Assembly (NCBI GenBank): GCA_029339505.1
Contig: JAQISU010000132.1
Location: forward strand, 6,318,501-6,382,500
Reading direction: 5' to 3'
Origin: Unio delphinus
Taxonomy: Eukaryota > Mollusca > Bivalvia > Unionida > Unionidae
DNA length: 64,000 nucleotides
Part shown: positions 36,240-48,076 of the stretch, in pieces
Layout of the letters: each line of letters begins with the position of its first letter
Position numbering within the stretch: position 1 is the first letter of the stretch
Made by a program: the position numbers and the translations under genes
Notes under the pieces: model-generated
What the model was told of the DNA's origin: nothing
Database searches by the model: none
What the model saw: only the letters and a program-made list of their open reading frames with translations

Positions 36240-36390
36240 TGTGTGTGTGGGGGGGAGGGTAGGTAGGTAGGGTAGGTAGGTAAGTAGGGTAGGTAGGTAG
36301 GTTAGTAGGGTAGGTAGGTAGGTAGGGTAGTTAGTTAGGTAGGTAGGTAGGTAGGTAGGTAGGTAGGTAGGTAAGTAAGTAAGTAAGGGG
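36240..36390. repeat. (GGTA)n tetranucleotide repeat
   Basis: GGTAGGTAGG runs with GGGTA and TTAG interruptions, ending in GTAAGTAAGTAAG. Confidence 0.95.
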
Positions 36391-36649
36391 GAAAGTTCAA
36401 CATACAGGAACGATTGATCAGGTTAAAACTTCAACATACTCAAAGGATTCAAGGGGAAAAATTTCTACATGCAGGAAAAGGAAAAACTACAGGAATAATT
36501 AAAGAGAAAGCTTGATACATTCTGGAAAGATTAAAGAAAGATGTAAAGATTATGCTTGAAGAAAAAAAAGTGATACATTTTTAGTGCAATCTTTGAAATT
36601 AACATGAAAATAATGGATTTGAGAGATTTATTTTGAAAGATTGGCAAAT

Positions 36650-36912
36650 TTGAAGCATTAGCATGGATTTAGTAGATTATTTAATGATATCTTCAAAACA
36701 ATAGCATGGATTTGGTAGATTATTTAATGATATCTTCAAAACAATAGCATGAATTTGGTAGATTATTTAATGATATCTCCAAAAAACAATAGCATCGATT
36801 TGGTAGATTACATAATGCTACATTCAAAACAATAGCATGGATTTTCTAGATTATTTAATGATATCTTCAAAACAATAGCAAGAAGCTGGTGCATTTGGTA
36901 GACTTTTTCAAT
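36650..36912. repeat. 43-bp minisatellite, about 5-6 copies
   Basis: The unit is TCTTCAAAACAATAGCATGG + ATTTGGTAGATTATTTAATG + ATA. Confidence 0.9.
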
Positions 36913-37867
36913 GCAAAATCTGAAGCAAAATACTTAGTTTGGTGCATTATTTCAAACACTGGCAAGTATATGCCAAAAGTAAAAAATTTACAGGAATCTC
37001 AAACTGCTGGTAAGATCTAAAAATGCAAACACATAAAGTATTTTTTTTAAATTCAAAGGTAAAAAAAAGATGAAGGTAAAAAAAAAACCTAAACAAAATG
37101 GATCAAACTAATAGTTTACTTCAAACAGCCTCTGTCTCACAGGGTGGATGTCATTACACACGAAAAAAAAATGCATTTTACGCTCAGAGACTGCTGGTTA
37201 GTTACACACTCGATCAAAGTTCATCCTTTTGGAAACATACACTCCGGCATGTAAACTCCATCTGCCTAGAAAATTACTGCCTCATCTCTGCAATTTGTTC
37301 TGTAATGGATGCCAATCTTCTTTGATTGGTTTAAAGTTTCAGAACTTGTTCATAGAGATTTCATTATTTATGTTTTGCAAAATTACAGTTCATAGGATGC
37401 ACAACTTCATCTGAAGTCACTAGTGGAATCCTCCATTCTGATATGGGTGTGAGCATAGTAGTTTTAGATGTTTTATCATTTAGATAGTGTTGAGAAATAA
37501 ACATTTGATAAAATAAAGTACCCCATGTGGTTTAGCCCATTTTTTAAAATTAATATAAGCTAAGTAACTGACACAAGGTTAATCTTCACAAACCTTCCCC
37601 AATCAGTACACATGAATGGATCTGGCTTAATATGACACTGCAATTTATCACTGTGCAGCCGTTGTGAGAGAAATAAAATCAATGAAAATGGAAGCAGAAT
37701 CAATGTTCTCATGAAAACACATGCAGGTCAGTTGCTTCAACAGCAATGCAATTTTGACAGAAAAATCAAATATTGCAAAAAGCCATGTCAGGATAATATC
37801 AGGGAAAGAATGCCAATACATTCTTTCGAGGCAACACTACATTCAAATGGCATTGCTTGAAGCTTAC
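36913..37867. other. No secure gene
   Basis: A-rich tracts (37045-37095), frames of 75 and 61 codons at 37098-37414 without family support. It ends at a minus-strand donor (37866-37867). Confidence 0.35.
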
Positions 37868-37915
37868 CTCTCCTAAACTGATATTCAAAAATAAATCGAG
37901 TGTCAAACGGCAAGA
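37868..37915 (-). CDS. Candidate 48-nt internal exon (minus)
   Basis: The minus-strand acceptor CACTCTGTTTTCAG (ends 37916) and donor GAGAG|GTAAGC (37867) both fit consensus well. Two frames are open across it (SCRLTLDLFLNISLGE or LPFDTRFIFEYQFRR). It lies 3.8 kb upstream, on the same strand, of the exon at 33800-34049 and could be an upstream exon of that transcript, coding or not. Confidence 0.33.
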
Positions 37916-37982
37916 CTGAAAACAGAGTGAAAAGTACTTGTAAGAAGACTGAAAGAGTCATGTGGCTTGTTTTCAAAAACTA

Positions 37983-38551
37983 AAATACAGTTAAATGTCT
38001 TTGTTTGAAGACTGAGATACAGTTAAATGGCTTTGTTTAAAGAAAAAGATAGAGTCAAATGGCTTTGTTTGAAGACTGAGATACAGCTAAATGGCTTTGT
38101 TTGAAGACTGAGATACAGCTAAATGGCTTTGTTTGAAGACAGATACAATCAAATGGCTTTGTTTGAAGACTGAGATACAGTTAAATGGCTTTGTTTAAAG
38201 AAAAAGATAGAGTCAAATGGCTTTGTTTGAAGACTGAGATACAGCTAAATGGCTTTGTTTGAAGACTGAGATACAGTTAAATGGCTTTGGTTGAAGACAG
38301 ATACAGTCAAATTGCTTTGTTTGAAGACTGAGATGCAGTCAGATGGCTTTGTTTGAAGACTGAGATGCAGTCAAATGGCTTTGTTTGAAGAAAAAGATAC
38401 AGTCAAATGGCTTTGTTTGAAGACTGAGATACAGTTAAAAATGGCTTTGTTTGAAGACTGAGATACAGTCAAATGGCTTTGCTTGAAGAATGAGATACAG
38501 TTAAATGGCTTTGTTTGAAGAATGAGATACAGTTAAATAGCTTTGTTGGAA
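37983..38551. repeat. 32-bp minisatellite, about 18 copies
   Basis: The unit is GAAGACTGAGATACAGTTAA + ATGGCTTTGTTT. An AAAAAGATAGAGTC variant occurs at 38042 and 38203, suggesting an internal block duplication. Confidence 0.95.
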
Positions 38552-38675
38552 GCTTCCTCTTTCTCTTTCACTACTGCAATAAATTGATTCTAATGCAATT
38601 ATGTATCAAATCTACAAATTAGAATTTGACCCTGGAATTTCAGCTAAACAGTTTATGATGGAAAAACATGAGCCA

Positions 38676-38740
38676 TCTCTGTCTGTCTGTCTGTATGTCT
38701 GTCTGTATGTATGTCTGTATGTATGTATGTACGTATGTAG
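38676..38740. repeat. (TGTC)n/(TGTA)n tetranucleotide repeat
   Basis: CTGTCTGTCTGTCTGTATG followed by GTATGTATGTACGTATG. Confidence 0.95.
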
Positions 38741-38847
38741 CGCTGAATAAAAGAAATTTTTAAAAAGTGAAAGTGTTTCGATATATACCAGCATCCAAAA
38801 CAAATCACCTTCAACATAAATGGCAAAAGTCTACATTAGGCTGACTG

Positions 38848-39079
38848 CTCTTTTGGCCTTGTGCTTAGATGGTCAGCCTTGGATGCAGGTCATGGGTTAG
38901 ATCCCCTGCTGAATCATACCAAAGACTTACAAGGTGCTCAGCATTAAGAGGTTAGTGTTAGGATTCGTTGGCCTGATGTCATTGTAAATGTGACTGGGTG
39001 GGATCACTATAAACTGCCACACTGCAGACACGATAGCAACATGACTGGAAAATTGGTAAAGCTACATTAAAAATCCTAA

Positions 39080-39115
<36 letters not shown>
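38848..39115 (+). mobile_element. SINE family A with long (CA)n tail
   Basis: Degraded head (TTGTGCTTAGATGGTCAGCC; GGGTTAGATCCCC), body AAGAGGTTAGTGTTAGGATT and CACACTGCAGACACGATAGC, ending AAAAATCCTAATCACACAC with about 17 CA units. A central deletion removes the ACAGCTGCC block. Confidence 0.87.
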
Positions 39116-39119
<4 letters not shown>

Positions 39120-39663
39120 TCACATGTATTTTCTGGGCATGGTTTATCTTGGATTCATATTTTAAGTAAAACACAAAGCATTGACTCTTATATCCTGGTG
39201 TGTTATCTATACCATGGCATATCTGAGTATTTCCTGTCTACAGTTGTCTGTGTGTTATCCAGAAGTAAATATATTAATGTTCAAAGTTCATGTTGGAATA
39301 TTATTGATTTTTTTTTAAAACTTCTATATTGATCTTCAAGTGCAGATATAGGACATTAGATTGGATACCATATACACTCGTATACAAGTATTAAAGTACA
39401 AACAACATAGCTGCCGACCTACCATTATATAACATGCTGACAGATCAGGGTCTATGCTACTTGTGTTACTGATTAGTCCAAAACACAGACCTAGATTTAG
39501 TGGCACATAATTTGACAGTAGGGCTAGCTCTATGTGTTTTGCAGTTTGATCAAACCTACACAAGATTATATACGGTAATTGCTGCAGTTGAGTTTGTGTT
39601 ATCCAAAAGCAGGTACCATGAGGATCAAGGTTATGGTGGCAAGGGGCAATGGACCTGTGTTGA
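39116..39663. other. No gene; possible MITE 39366-39577
   Basis: TACCATATACACTCGTATAC (39366) and CACAAGATTATATACGGTA (39559-39577) form loose inverted ends like those of the 26620-26833 element. Open frames on both strands through this stretch are considered fortuitous. Confidence 0.35.
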
Positions 39664-40067
39664 TATGTTTTGTAGTTTGGTGTCTGATATATATAGAACT
39701 GCCACATACATCATCAAGGTTTGCATTATTTCTTATGTTTCTTAGAATTTTTTGTACATTATTGTTTTATCTCTTGATAAATATTTTTGAACAGGTCTGT
39801 GGTGTGAACTTGCATCTGTTACATTCACTATTGTGTTATGTTTTGTAGTTTGGTGTCTGATAACATATGTTCATAAAACACTGAAATTAAATGCATGAAT
39901 GCACCCTGCAATCAGAGAGAGAGAGAGAGTACTGCCACATCATCAAGGTTTGCATTATTTCTTATGTTTCTTTGAATATTTTGTAAGTTATTGTTTTATC
40001 TCTAGATAAATATTTTTGAACAGATGTGTTGAGAACTTGCATCTGTTACATTCACTCTTTCGTTATG
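39664..40067. repeat. Tandem duplication, second copy carries an insert
   Basis: ATGTTTTGTAGTTTGGTGTC (39665) recurs at 39838, and the following ACTGCCACAT...TTACATTCACT block (39700-39825) recurs at 39931-40058 with about 90 percent identity. The second copy has about 65 extra bases ending in (GA)n. Confidence 0.88.
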
Positions 40068-41139
40068 ACTGTGGATACAAGATCAGGTGGCATGCAACAT
40101 GAAAATTAACAGTACAACGAAATATATTTTGTCCATGTCCCCACTCTGAGCCTCTTGTATGCTCTAGTTATCTCAATTAGCTGGCCTGTATACACAATTC
40201 TGGCTTGCCTTTTCGGTTTGCTGCATTACCATATGTCACCATATGAAAGAGTTTTAATACAAAACAGGAATAATCTAAAATTACGCAGATGATCGCCTAA
40301 ATGAAACTTGAAAGTAAAATGGTAGAAAAAATTATTAGGCTGAAAATATTTGTAACATTTACAATAAATTGTGTACATAACGGACTTGCATTTGCAAATC
40401 TGGAAGTGTTAAGCTGATTTTTCAGTAGTTTTTTTAATGCTGTAACATTGCTAGTTTCAAGTTCTATAATATTCAATAACATGCCCTAGATGTAAATGAT
40501 GTACCTTAAATACATCAATATAAAACAGAAACAATAAAAATTATTTCAAAAATCATTTCTGTGAAATGAAAATAAAGCAAAACGCAGAACTTGAATATAA
40601 TTCTGATTTTATATGTTAAATATTAACTGCTGCTTCCAGCCACCCTCTCACCAAAACATGCATTTAACCAAGTTGTACAAATATGTGGCAAGTTTAAATT
40701 CATGCGGATTTCTTGATCACACAACTTGGTGTGTACGGTAACTGCAATGAGACTGGTCCCACAACTCTGCCATTCACACCAAGGTTCACTTGAGCCCATG
40801 TGACCTTGGAGTGGAATAACTAAATGTAACTCCAACCCAAAAGATTACTTCAGATAGATCTGGTCATGGAGGCTTTTATAACAGATTAGATAAATGGCCC
40901 CATTATTTCAGAGCTCTCAACAAAAGACTCATTCACTGATTTTATAGGCTTATGTCAGAAGATAGTTGGTTTATTTAAACTATATCTGAGGGTCTGCACC
41001 ATTAAGTGTCTATGATCTGCACAAGTGTCCAAGTGAGGGTCTACACTAATGCTATGGAACTGGTAACGACACAAATAATACTGATTCCTGACTGTGCAGT
41101 ATTATTAATTTGTTTTAAAAAAATAACTGTTGAAGGTTA
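40068..41139. other. No secure gene
   Basis: A 70-codon minus frame at 40623-40835 has fairly balanced composition but no splice sites or family match. The rest is AT-rich. Confidence 0.35.
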
Positions 41140-41345
41140 AGACTATAGAAATGATAAAGTTAACACTGTAGAAAGTTTTATGTAGAAAGTTATCTGCAGA
41201 AAGTTAAAAGTTAACAGAGTAGAAAGTTAACTGTAGAAAGATAAAAGTTAACAGTGTAGAAAGTTAACTGCAAAAAGTAGAAATTTAACTCTGTAGAAAG
41301 TTATTGCAGAACGTTAAAAGTTAACACTGTAGAAAGTTAACAATA
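41140..41345. repeat. Degenerate short tandem repeat
   Basis: Irregular copies of GTAGAAAGTTAACTGTAGAA and GTTAAAAGTTAACAGTG, period roughly 20-45 bp. Confidence 0.8.
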
Positions 41346-41596
41346 ATGTTAAGAAACAGTTTATTAAGCTATGTTAGGAAACAAGTGTAGATTGTGCAGT
41401 AATTAGTTTTATATTGCAATTGATACAGGCAATCTGGTCACAATTTAATTAAATACATTAGTATTCAATGGAAAATTTAATCATCATGGTGCAAACTCAT
41501 TTTATTTCTACAATTATCTTCATGATTGTAATATTATCATCATTTAGTTCTGAATTTTATGGGGGGGATTAAATTTGTTATCTTTCTATACATTAT

Positions 41597-42319
41597 TATT
41601 TAACTAGTGTTGTTCCGATTATTGATTATAATCGATCATCAGTTGGTTGGGCAGATAATCGATTGTGAACTCCATAATCGATTGTGTGTAAAGGGAGACT
41701 ACTTTTTAGGTGTATGCAAAGCACAAAGGTTAGTAAAACTCCCAGCCACTTAAGTTGACCTGAAATTTATTAATTTCCTTTATAACTACAAATATGAAAT
41801 CTTATGATTCATAATTAGGAACATATAGTCATTATTATATGGTCAAGTTCTTAAATTGTTGACAATACATTTAATCACATTTTGTTGAATTGTTTCAGTC
41901 AAATTGCAACAACTTTTGTAGTATTTATAAATAATGGCAAACAAGAAAAACATATCCTTCTATACTTTAAATTATAGACACATCACATATGAATGAAAGA
42001 ATTTCGGGGGATTGTAGCAGTATTTAAGTTACATACGACTGATCAGCCATTAAATGATAAAAAGTTGCGTTCATTTAACAAAATTGTAGAACAAAATTAA
42101 CACATAATGTAATATTATTGTCATATTAAAGTATACATGTCATTAAAAGAGATTATTCCTGTACATTTATAAGCATATTGAACTCTTGATCAAAGATATA
42201 ACTGTTTAACAAAAATTAAAATGTTCTCTTAGTAACCGATTATAATCGATGATCAGTTGGTTAAGGGAAACCGATTATCGATTATGAATTTCTGGCCGAT
42301 TCCCTACACTATATTTAAC
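41597..42319 (-). mobile_element. hAT-type non-autonomous element, copy 2 (707 bp)
   Basis: The reverse-complement counterpart of 2230-2931 over its whole length (41605-42311), starting TAGTGTTGTTCCGATT. The exact 8-bp target duplication TATTTAAC lies at 41597-41604 and 42312-42319. Short stretches such as GATTGTAGCAG versus GCTACAGTCC show base-level divergence between the copies. Confidence 0.92.
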
Positions 42320-42461
42320 TTTAGTACTTTTAATTGGTCCCTCTACTCTTAAAAATGCTAGCTGGAATTTGCAGGCTTTGATTTTTGTGCTACTTTGCAT
42401 TTTTAACCAAATGGCCATTATCAGAAGTATGATGTTGTTTCTTTGGAGTTTAAAACATTTT

Positions 42462-42789
42462 CTTAGAGCTGCTCTGGTGGCTAATTGGTTAGAGCATCCA
42501 TCGTGGAAGTGGGAGGTCATCGGTTCGATCCCTGGCCATACCAAAAACTTACAAAAAGGATACTAACAGCTGCCTTGCTTCGCACTCAGCATTAAGAGGT
42601 TAGTGTTAGGACTGGTCAGCCTGATGTCAGGATAATGTGACTCGGTGGGACATCATGCTACATATTTGCAGCATGATGCCCCAGTGCTAGACATCACTAT
42701 AAAATGCCTCACTGCAGACATCGTAGCAATATGACTGAAAAATTGTTAAAGCTACGTTAAAAATCCTAATCATACACACACACACACAC
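42462..42789 (+). mobile_element. SINE family A, the most complete copy
   Basis: Intact-looking A box (CTAATTGGTTAGAGCATCC) and B box (CGGTTCGATCCC), body ACAGCTGCCTTGCTTCGC, AAGAGGTTAGTGTTAGGACT, AGGATAATGTGACTCGGTGG, GCCCCAGTGCTAGACATCAC, GCTACGTTAAAAATCCTAAT and a short (CA)n tail. This copy best represents the family in this window. A 65-codon frame through it is not a gene. Confidence 0.93.
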
Positions 42790-42794
42790 AATTT

Positions 42795-43010
42795 CTCAGT
42801 GCAAGATAGGCTACACATAGCAGCAAGCATAACTTGTGGATGAAGAACCCAAGGAAAACCCCAGTATGAACAACTGACCTACAGGAAGCTACTGGCAACT
42901 TTTTCACATATTCACTTAGGCTCAGCCAGACTCTCAAAACCATGTGGACTGAAGTAAGGTGGCAATGATCAGTAATGCTGACCACTTTAGACCATTTGGC
43001 CACCTGGTAT
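42795..43010 (-). mobile_element. SINE family B, minus copy
   Basis: Reverse complement of the family: GAACCCAAGGAAAACCCCAG, ACAGGAAGCTACTGGCAACT, CACTTTAGACCATTTGGCCA. It starts only a few bases after the CA tail of the family A copy, so the two SINEs are nearly tail to tail. Confidence 0.88.
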
Positions 43011-43039
43011 CCCATGGAAATATATGACATTACATATCT

Positions 43040-43222
43040 GGGCAGGGCTGAAAGGTACAGAATAATATAGCAACACAAATTACCGATCTGGGAAGAATTC
43101 ATTGGTAGAAAAAAATATGGTAACAAATTACAGATCTGGGAAGGATTCATTGGTATAAAATAATATGGCAACAAATTACAGATCTGGGAAGGATTCATTG
43201 GTAGAAAATAATATGACAACAA
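43040..43222. repeat. About 56-bp tandem repeat, 3-4 copies
   Basis: The unit includes AACAAATTACAGATCTGGGA and AGGATTCATTGGTA-AAATAATATGG. Confidence 0.88.
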
Positions 43223-43505
43223 ATACTACATATCATGCAGAGTTTTTATGTACAAAACAAATGGCAAATGACTGGGAAAATTATTTCAATTTAGTGTTAA
43301 TGCATGCAATATTTGTTCTCTTTCTATACATTATTATTTAACTTTAGTACTTTTAATCCTATGTTAAAAAGGATATGGTAAAAAAAACCTGAAAAACACT
43401 GGAATAAAATAGTATTTTTAAAATTGTCACACTACTGACAGGTGTAACCACACGAATCTGTTTGCTTGTATTTTTCTTATATAACAGCTTATATATGGAA
43501 AACAG

Positions 43506-43771
43506 TACAGTCGACTCCGGTTAACTGCACACCCTTGGGCCCATCACGAGACCGTGCAGTTAACCGAAGTGTGCCGTCAACCAGAGTACGGTACAGTACA
43601 TTTTTAAACATTGGGAAAAATCGGGACCGGCGTGATTACGTGCAGTTATCTGGAATGTTAATACGGTACAGTACATTTTTAAACATTGGGAAAAATCGGG
43701 ACCAGCGTGATTACATGCAGTTATCTGGAATGTGCAGTTAACCGATGTGCAGTTAAGTGGAGTCGACTGTA
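43506..43771. mobile_element. Pogo/Tigger-type MITE, 262 bp, internal duplication
   Basis: Inverted ends CAGTCGACTCCGGTTAACTG / CAGTTAAGTGGAGTCGACTG (43508-43769), flanked by TA. Inside, a block of about 80 bp (GGTACAGTACATTTTTAAAC ... GCAGTTATCTGGAATGT) is present twice in tandem. Confidence 0.92.
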
Positions 43772-43794
43772 TAACTGGTGAAAAAAGAACCCAG

Positions 43795-43880
43795 ACCCCC
43801 ACCACACAAATAAAAAAGAACCACTGACCCACAGGAAGGTATTAGCAAGCTTTATCATATACCCAAACTGGCTGAAACCA
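43795..43880 (-). mobile_element. SINE family B fragment, minus
   Basis: GAACCACTGACCCACAGGAA, TAGCAAGCTTTATCATATA and CCCAAACTGGCTGAAACC match the middle of the family in reverse complement; head and tail are missing. Confidence 0.7.
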
Positions 43881-44149
43881 GAAGCAAAACAATACCAACA
43901 ATGGTGACATTTCTATTATATGTAAAAGCCATGTGGCCACAGATTACTTTTAAAACAGATTAAGGTTAACATATGACACTTTGTCCAGTCAACAGTGGGT
44001 AATGTCTGCAGTACAATGGCTGTCTTATCAACACAGGATAATGATCACTGTATATGGCTATCTTAGCAGCAGTGGGTAATAGGGAATGTATAATGGTCAT
44101 CTAATCAGCAGTTTGTGAGAGTGTGGCATGAGGCAATGTAGGCCACAAT

Positions 44150-45060
44150 GAATAAGTACAACATGGGTCAAACGTTGACCAATACCATCAAGCAGCTGTA
44201 CACCAAGGCTTACCAGTGCAGTAATTGCTCATGGTTCTGTCGGGGACCAGAGTACGTCAAGGCTGTCTCCTGTTACCCAAGTTTTTCAACATCTACTTAA
44301 GAGCACATCATGAGTGACGCCCTGGGAAACCACTAAGGGACAGTCAGCATTGGAGGGAGTAACTTCAACAACCTCCGCTTTGCAGATGACATTGATGGGC
44401 TGGCAGGCAGTGAAGACCAGCTTGCCACCGAAGTGAAAAACCTGGATGAAACATCTTCCACATTTTACAAGGAGATAAGCGCTGAGAAGACAAAGCTGAT
44501 GACAAATTGTAGCAAACAAATCTCATCTTAGATTAAATCCAGAGGATAGGAACTGGGACAGTTCAAATATCTTGGTTCCATAATCACTTAAGAGGGATCA
44601 AGACCAGAATTGTTTTCACAAGCATCACAAACAACGGCAGATATGTCAAAGCTAAGACTAATTTTGAGAAACAAGAATATATGCCTGAAAAGTAAAATCA
44701 GACTATTGAAAGCACTATAGTCATCTCAATCTTTCTGTATTCATGTGAGTCCTTGACCCTGACAGCAGAATTACAGCGAAGAATCCTGGCACTTGAAATG
44801 AGATGCTACAGAACCATCCTTGGCATCTCTTACATGGACCAAATCAGAAATGAAGAAGTGGGTAACACCATCAGGCACAAAGTAGGCCAATATAAAGACC
44901 TCCTCACTAGCATCAAAAAGAGAAAGCTGAAATGGTATGGCCATGTCACTAGAGCCAACAGTCCATCCACAGCAGTACTGCAGGGCATCGTCCAGGGTGG
45001 CAGGAGAGGTAGACAGAGAAAAAACATAGAGTGACAACATCACACAATGGACCAGGACAA
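44150..45060 (+). mobile_element. LINE reverse transcriptase remnant
   Basis: Plus-strand frames, with at least two stops or shifts, give an ORF2 C-terminal half: NNLRFADDIDGLAGSEDQL near 44370-44424 (the FADD catalytic block), FKYLGSIIT near 44565, then an uninterrupted 93-codon stretch (44753-45031) with LALEMRCYRTILGISYMDQI and KKRKLKWYGHVT. This is the thumb/C-terminal region of a non-LTR retrotransposon common in invertebrates. Higher GC than its flanks. Not functional; the polymerase N-terminus is absent. Confidence 0.88.
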
Positions 45061-46262
45061 GTTTTCCAAATATGTTAATCAAATCAAGGCATCACCATTT
45101 CACTGAATGTTGCAAGATTGCAGATAATATTATACAACGGCTTTACTTGAATGAAGAAAGAATTTTTAACATGAATATATTTACCATCAATCTTCTGAAC
45201 AGCGTATATATGCAAGTCTTTCTATATAAAAACTTAAATATTCATTTATACATGTGATATAGTGTTTAATATCACCTCAGCACAATTGTGGTTATCTAGT
45301 ACTAACTAAAATTCAAAAAAATGTAAGAATTATAAACAAACATAAAGACCCATATAAAACAAGCACATCAAAAGTGACCCAGCCCCTTAGAGCCATAACA
45401 ATTCCTGAATCAAAGATACATTATGTAGAAAGCCTCTCTTCAAACGCTACGAGTACAACACTATTTCTTCATAAAAAAAATATGTTTGCAGTTGTAAAAA
45501 AAAGACACCCTAAGAAAGAAAGAAAAAATATATGAATTAATTTTTTGTTTTGTTTTAAATAACTTTATATTTTCATCTTTTTTTAATGTTCAAGAAATTT
45601 ACTTTTTGCAGAATACTTTTCTTGGCAAATTACTGAATGGACAGCTGATTGTACATGACACATGTTACTTGTCCTGATATGGTAGAAAATGTTTTGAAAT
45701 GGAGACAATTTATATTTTGTACATGTAGTGTTTGATTTTTTGCCAAACATGATGAACAAGTTCTAAATGACAGCCAGAACACCCCTTGAAGCAATAATGA
45801 TGTAGCATGATTTTATTTCCCTGTAATGCATTACCATACTTATAGATAATTTACCTTTTACCTACCTACCTACCACACCATAGGTAACACTCTGTGCCAG
45901 GTGCAACCCATTAGAAGCAACACTGTAAACAACTTGTCTGCCTTGAACTTTACTGCTGTATACAGGAATTTTGTTTCAACACTGCATCAAATGCAGAGGT
46001 ATACAATCCATCCAGGAATGATAGATAGCAAGGTTAAAGGTCAAAGGAGAGATTTCAATGCATGTATATAGTTAGTTGTATCTGGGCCAAAACACTTGAC
46101 AAATGTTGTGTGATCATGCATTTGGTGTATTGATTTGGAAATGCTGTGTGCAGTCTCTAAATGAATAATTACAATGTGTGTTCATATATACCATATATAT
46201 TTAACTGTAAGCATTGTAGACCTAGAGTGACATTTATATATGCTCCTATGTACCTCAATATA
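45061..46262. other. No secure gene; two weak plus-strand open segments
   Basis: An ATG-less plus frame stays open for about 89 codons (45262-45531). At 45612-45677 a good acceptor (TTTACTTTTTGCAG) opens 21 codons (NTFLGKLLNGQLIVHDTCYL, S, stop). Neither is long enough to call. Confidence 0.25.
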
Positions 46263-47735
46263 TAGTTATAAATAAGTAATATACACCCAGATCTGGTTAT
46301 AGGTAAGTAATATACACCTAGATCCAGTTAAACATAATATACACCTAGACCTACAGTTAAACATAAGTAATATACACCTAGATCTAGTTATACATAAGTA
46401 ATATACACCTAGACCTACAGTTATACATAAGTAATATACACCTAGATCTAGTTATACATAAGTAATATACACCTAGACCTACAGTTATACATAAGTAATA
46501 TACACCTAGACCTACAGTTATACATAAGTAATATACACCTAGATCTAGTTATACATAAGTAATATACACCTAGACCTACAGTTATACATAAGTAATATAC
46601 ACCTAGATCTAGTTATACATAAGTAATATACACCTAGACCTACAGTTATACATAAGTAACATACACCTAGACCTACAGTTATGCATAAGTAATATACACC
46701 TAGATCTAGTTATACATAAGTAATATACACCTAGACCTACAGTTATACATAAGTAATATACACCTAGATCTAGTTATACATAAGTAATATACACTTAGAT
46801 CTAGTTATAAATAAGTAATATACACCTAGATCTAGTTATACACAAGTAATATACACCTAGATCTAGTTAAACTTAAGTAATATACACCTAGACCTACAGT
46901 TATACATAAGTAATATACACCTAGATCTAGTTATACATAAGTAATATACACCTAGATCTAGTTAAACATAAGTAATATACACCTAGACCTAGTTATACAT
47001 AAGTAATATACACCTAGATCTAGTTATACATAAGTAATATACACCTAGATCTAGTTATACATAAGTAATATACACCTAGATCTAGTTAAACATAAGTAAT
47101 ATACACCTACATCTAGTTAAACATAAGTAATATACCTAGATCTAGTTATACATAAGTAATATACACCTAGATCTAGTTATACATAAGTAATATACACCTA
47201 GATCTAGTTATACATAAGTAATATACACCTAGATCTAGTTAAACATAAGTAATATACACCTACATCTAGATAAACATAAATAATATACACCTAGACCTAG
47301 TTATACATAAGTAATATACACCTACATCTAGTTATACATAAGTAATATACACCTAGACCTACAGTTATACATAAGTAATATATACCTACATCTAGTTAAA
47401 CATAAGTAAAATACACCTAGATCTAGTTAAACATAAGTAAAATACACCTAGATCTAGTTAAACATAAGTAAAATACACCTAGATCTGGTTAACCATAAGT
47501 AATATACACCTAGACCTAGTTATACATAATATACACCTAGACCTAGTTATACATAAGTAATATACACCTAGATCTAGTTATACATAAGTAATATACACCT
47601 AGACCTACAGTTATACATAAGTAATATACACCTAGATCTAGTTATACATAAGTAATATACACCTAGACCTACAGTTATACATAAGTAATATACACCTAGA
47701 CCTACAGTTATACATAAATAAGATCTACAGTTAAA
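46263..47735. repeat. 31/33-bp minisatellite, about 47 copies
   Basis: Two monomer types are interspersed: a 31-mer GATCTAGTTATACATAAGTA + ATATACACCTA and a 33-mer GACCTACAGTTATACATAAG + TAATATACACCTA. They alternate strictly in several runs, giving a 64-bp higher-order unit. The 31-mer forms CTAGATCTAG, a perfect palindrome, at each junction. Array remnants continue past the SINE to about 48095. Confidence 0.95.
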
Positions 47736-48076
47736 CATAAGTAATATGTGTGTGTGATTAAGATTTTTAACGTAGGTTTAAAAAAATTTCAGTCATATCA
47801 CCTCGATGTCTGCAGTCAAGCAGTTTATAATGATGTCTAAAACTGGAGCATCATGCCGCAGAAATGTAGCATAATGTCCCACCCAGTCACATTATCGTGA
47901 CACCATGCCGATCAGTCCTAACACAAACCTCTTAATGCTGAGCACCAAGCAAGGCAGCTGTAAGTACCATTTGTGTAAGTCTTTGGTATGACTCGACCGG
48001 GGATCAAACCCACGACTTCCTGCTTCCACAGCAGATGCTCTAACCACTCTGCCACTGGAGTGGTCATAAGCAATAT
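47736..48076 (-). mobile_element. SINE family A inserted in the minisatellite
   Basis: A full minus-strand copy (47748-48064): GTGTGTGTGATTAAGATT tail, CACCCAGTCACATTATCGTG, ACCTCTTAATGCTGAGCACC, B-box complement GGGGATCAAACCC and A-box complement GATGCTCTAACCACTC. CATAAGTAATAT / CATAAGCAATAT flank it; this fits a target duplication but is also the array's own sequence. Confidence 0.92.

Noticed and set aside
42369..42566. 65-codon plus frame and the overlapping 89-codon minus frame
   Set aside because: They run through the head of a family A SINE. Similar SINE frames at 47892-48103, 16117-16356 and 56121-56336 were rejected for the same reason.
42770..43222. 150-codon minus frame, the longest in the window
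   Set aside because: It crosses a family B SINE, a CA tail and a 56-bp tandem repeat; repeated SYYFLPMNPSQICNLL-like segments show it is not a gene.
44286..45082. Minus-strand frames of 65-103 codons
   Set aside because: They are antisense to the LINE reverse transcriptase remnant on the plus strand.
45262..45531. An 89-codon plus frame lacking an ATG
   Set aside because: Rich in Lys, Asn, Ile and Thr as expected of AT-rich DNA, no good splice acceptor at its start and no recognised domain.
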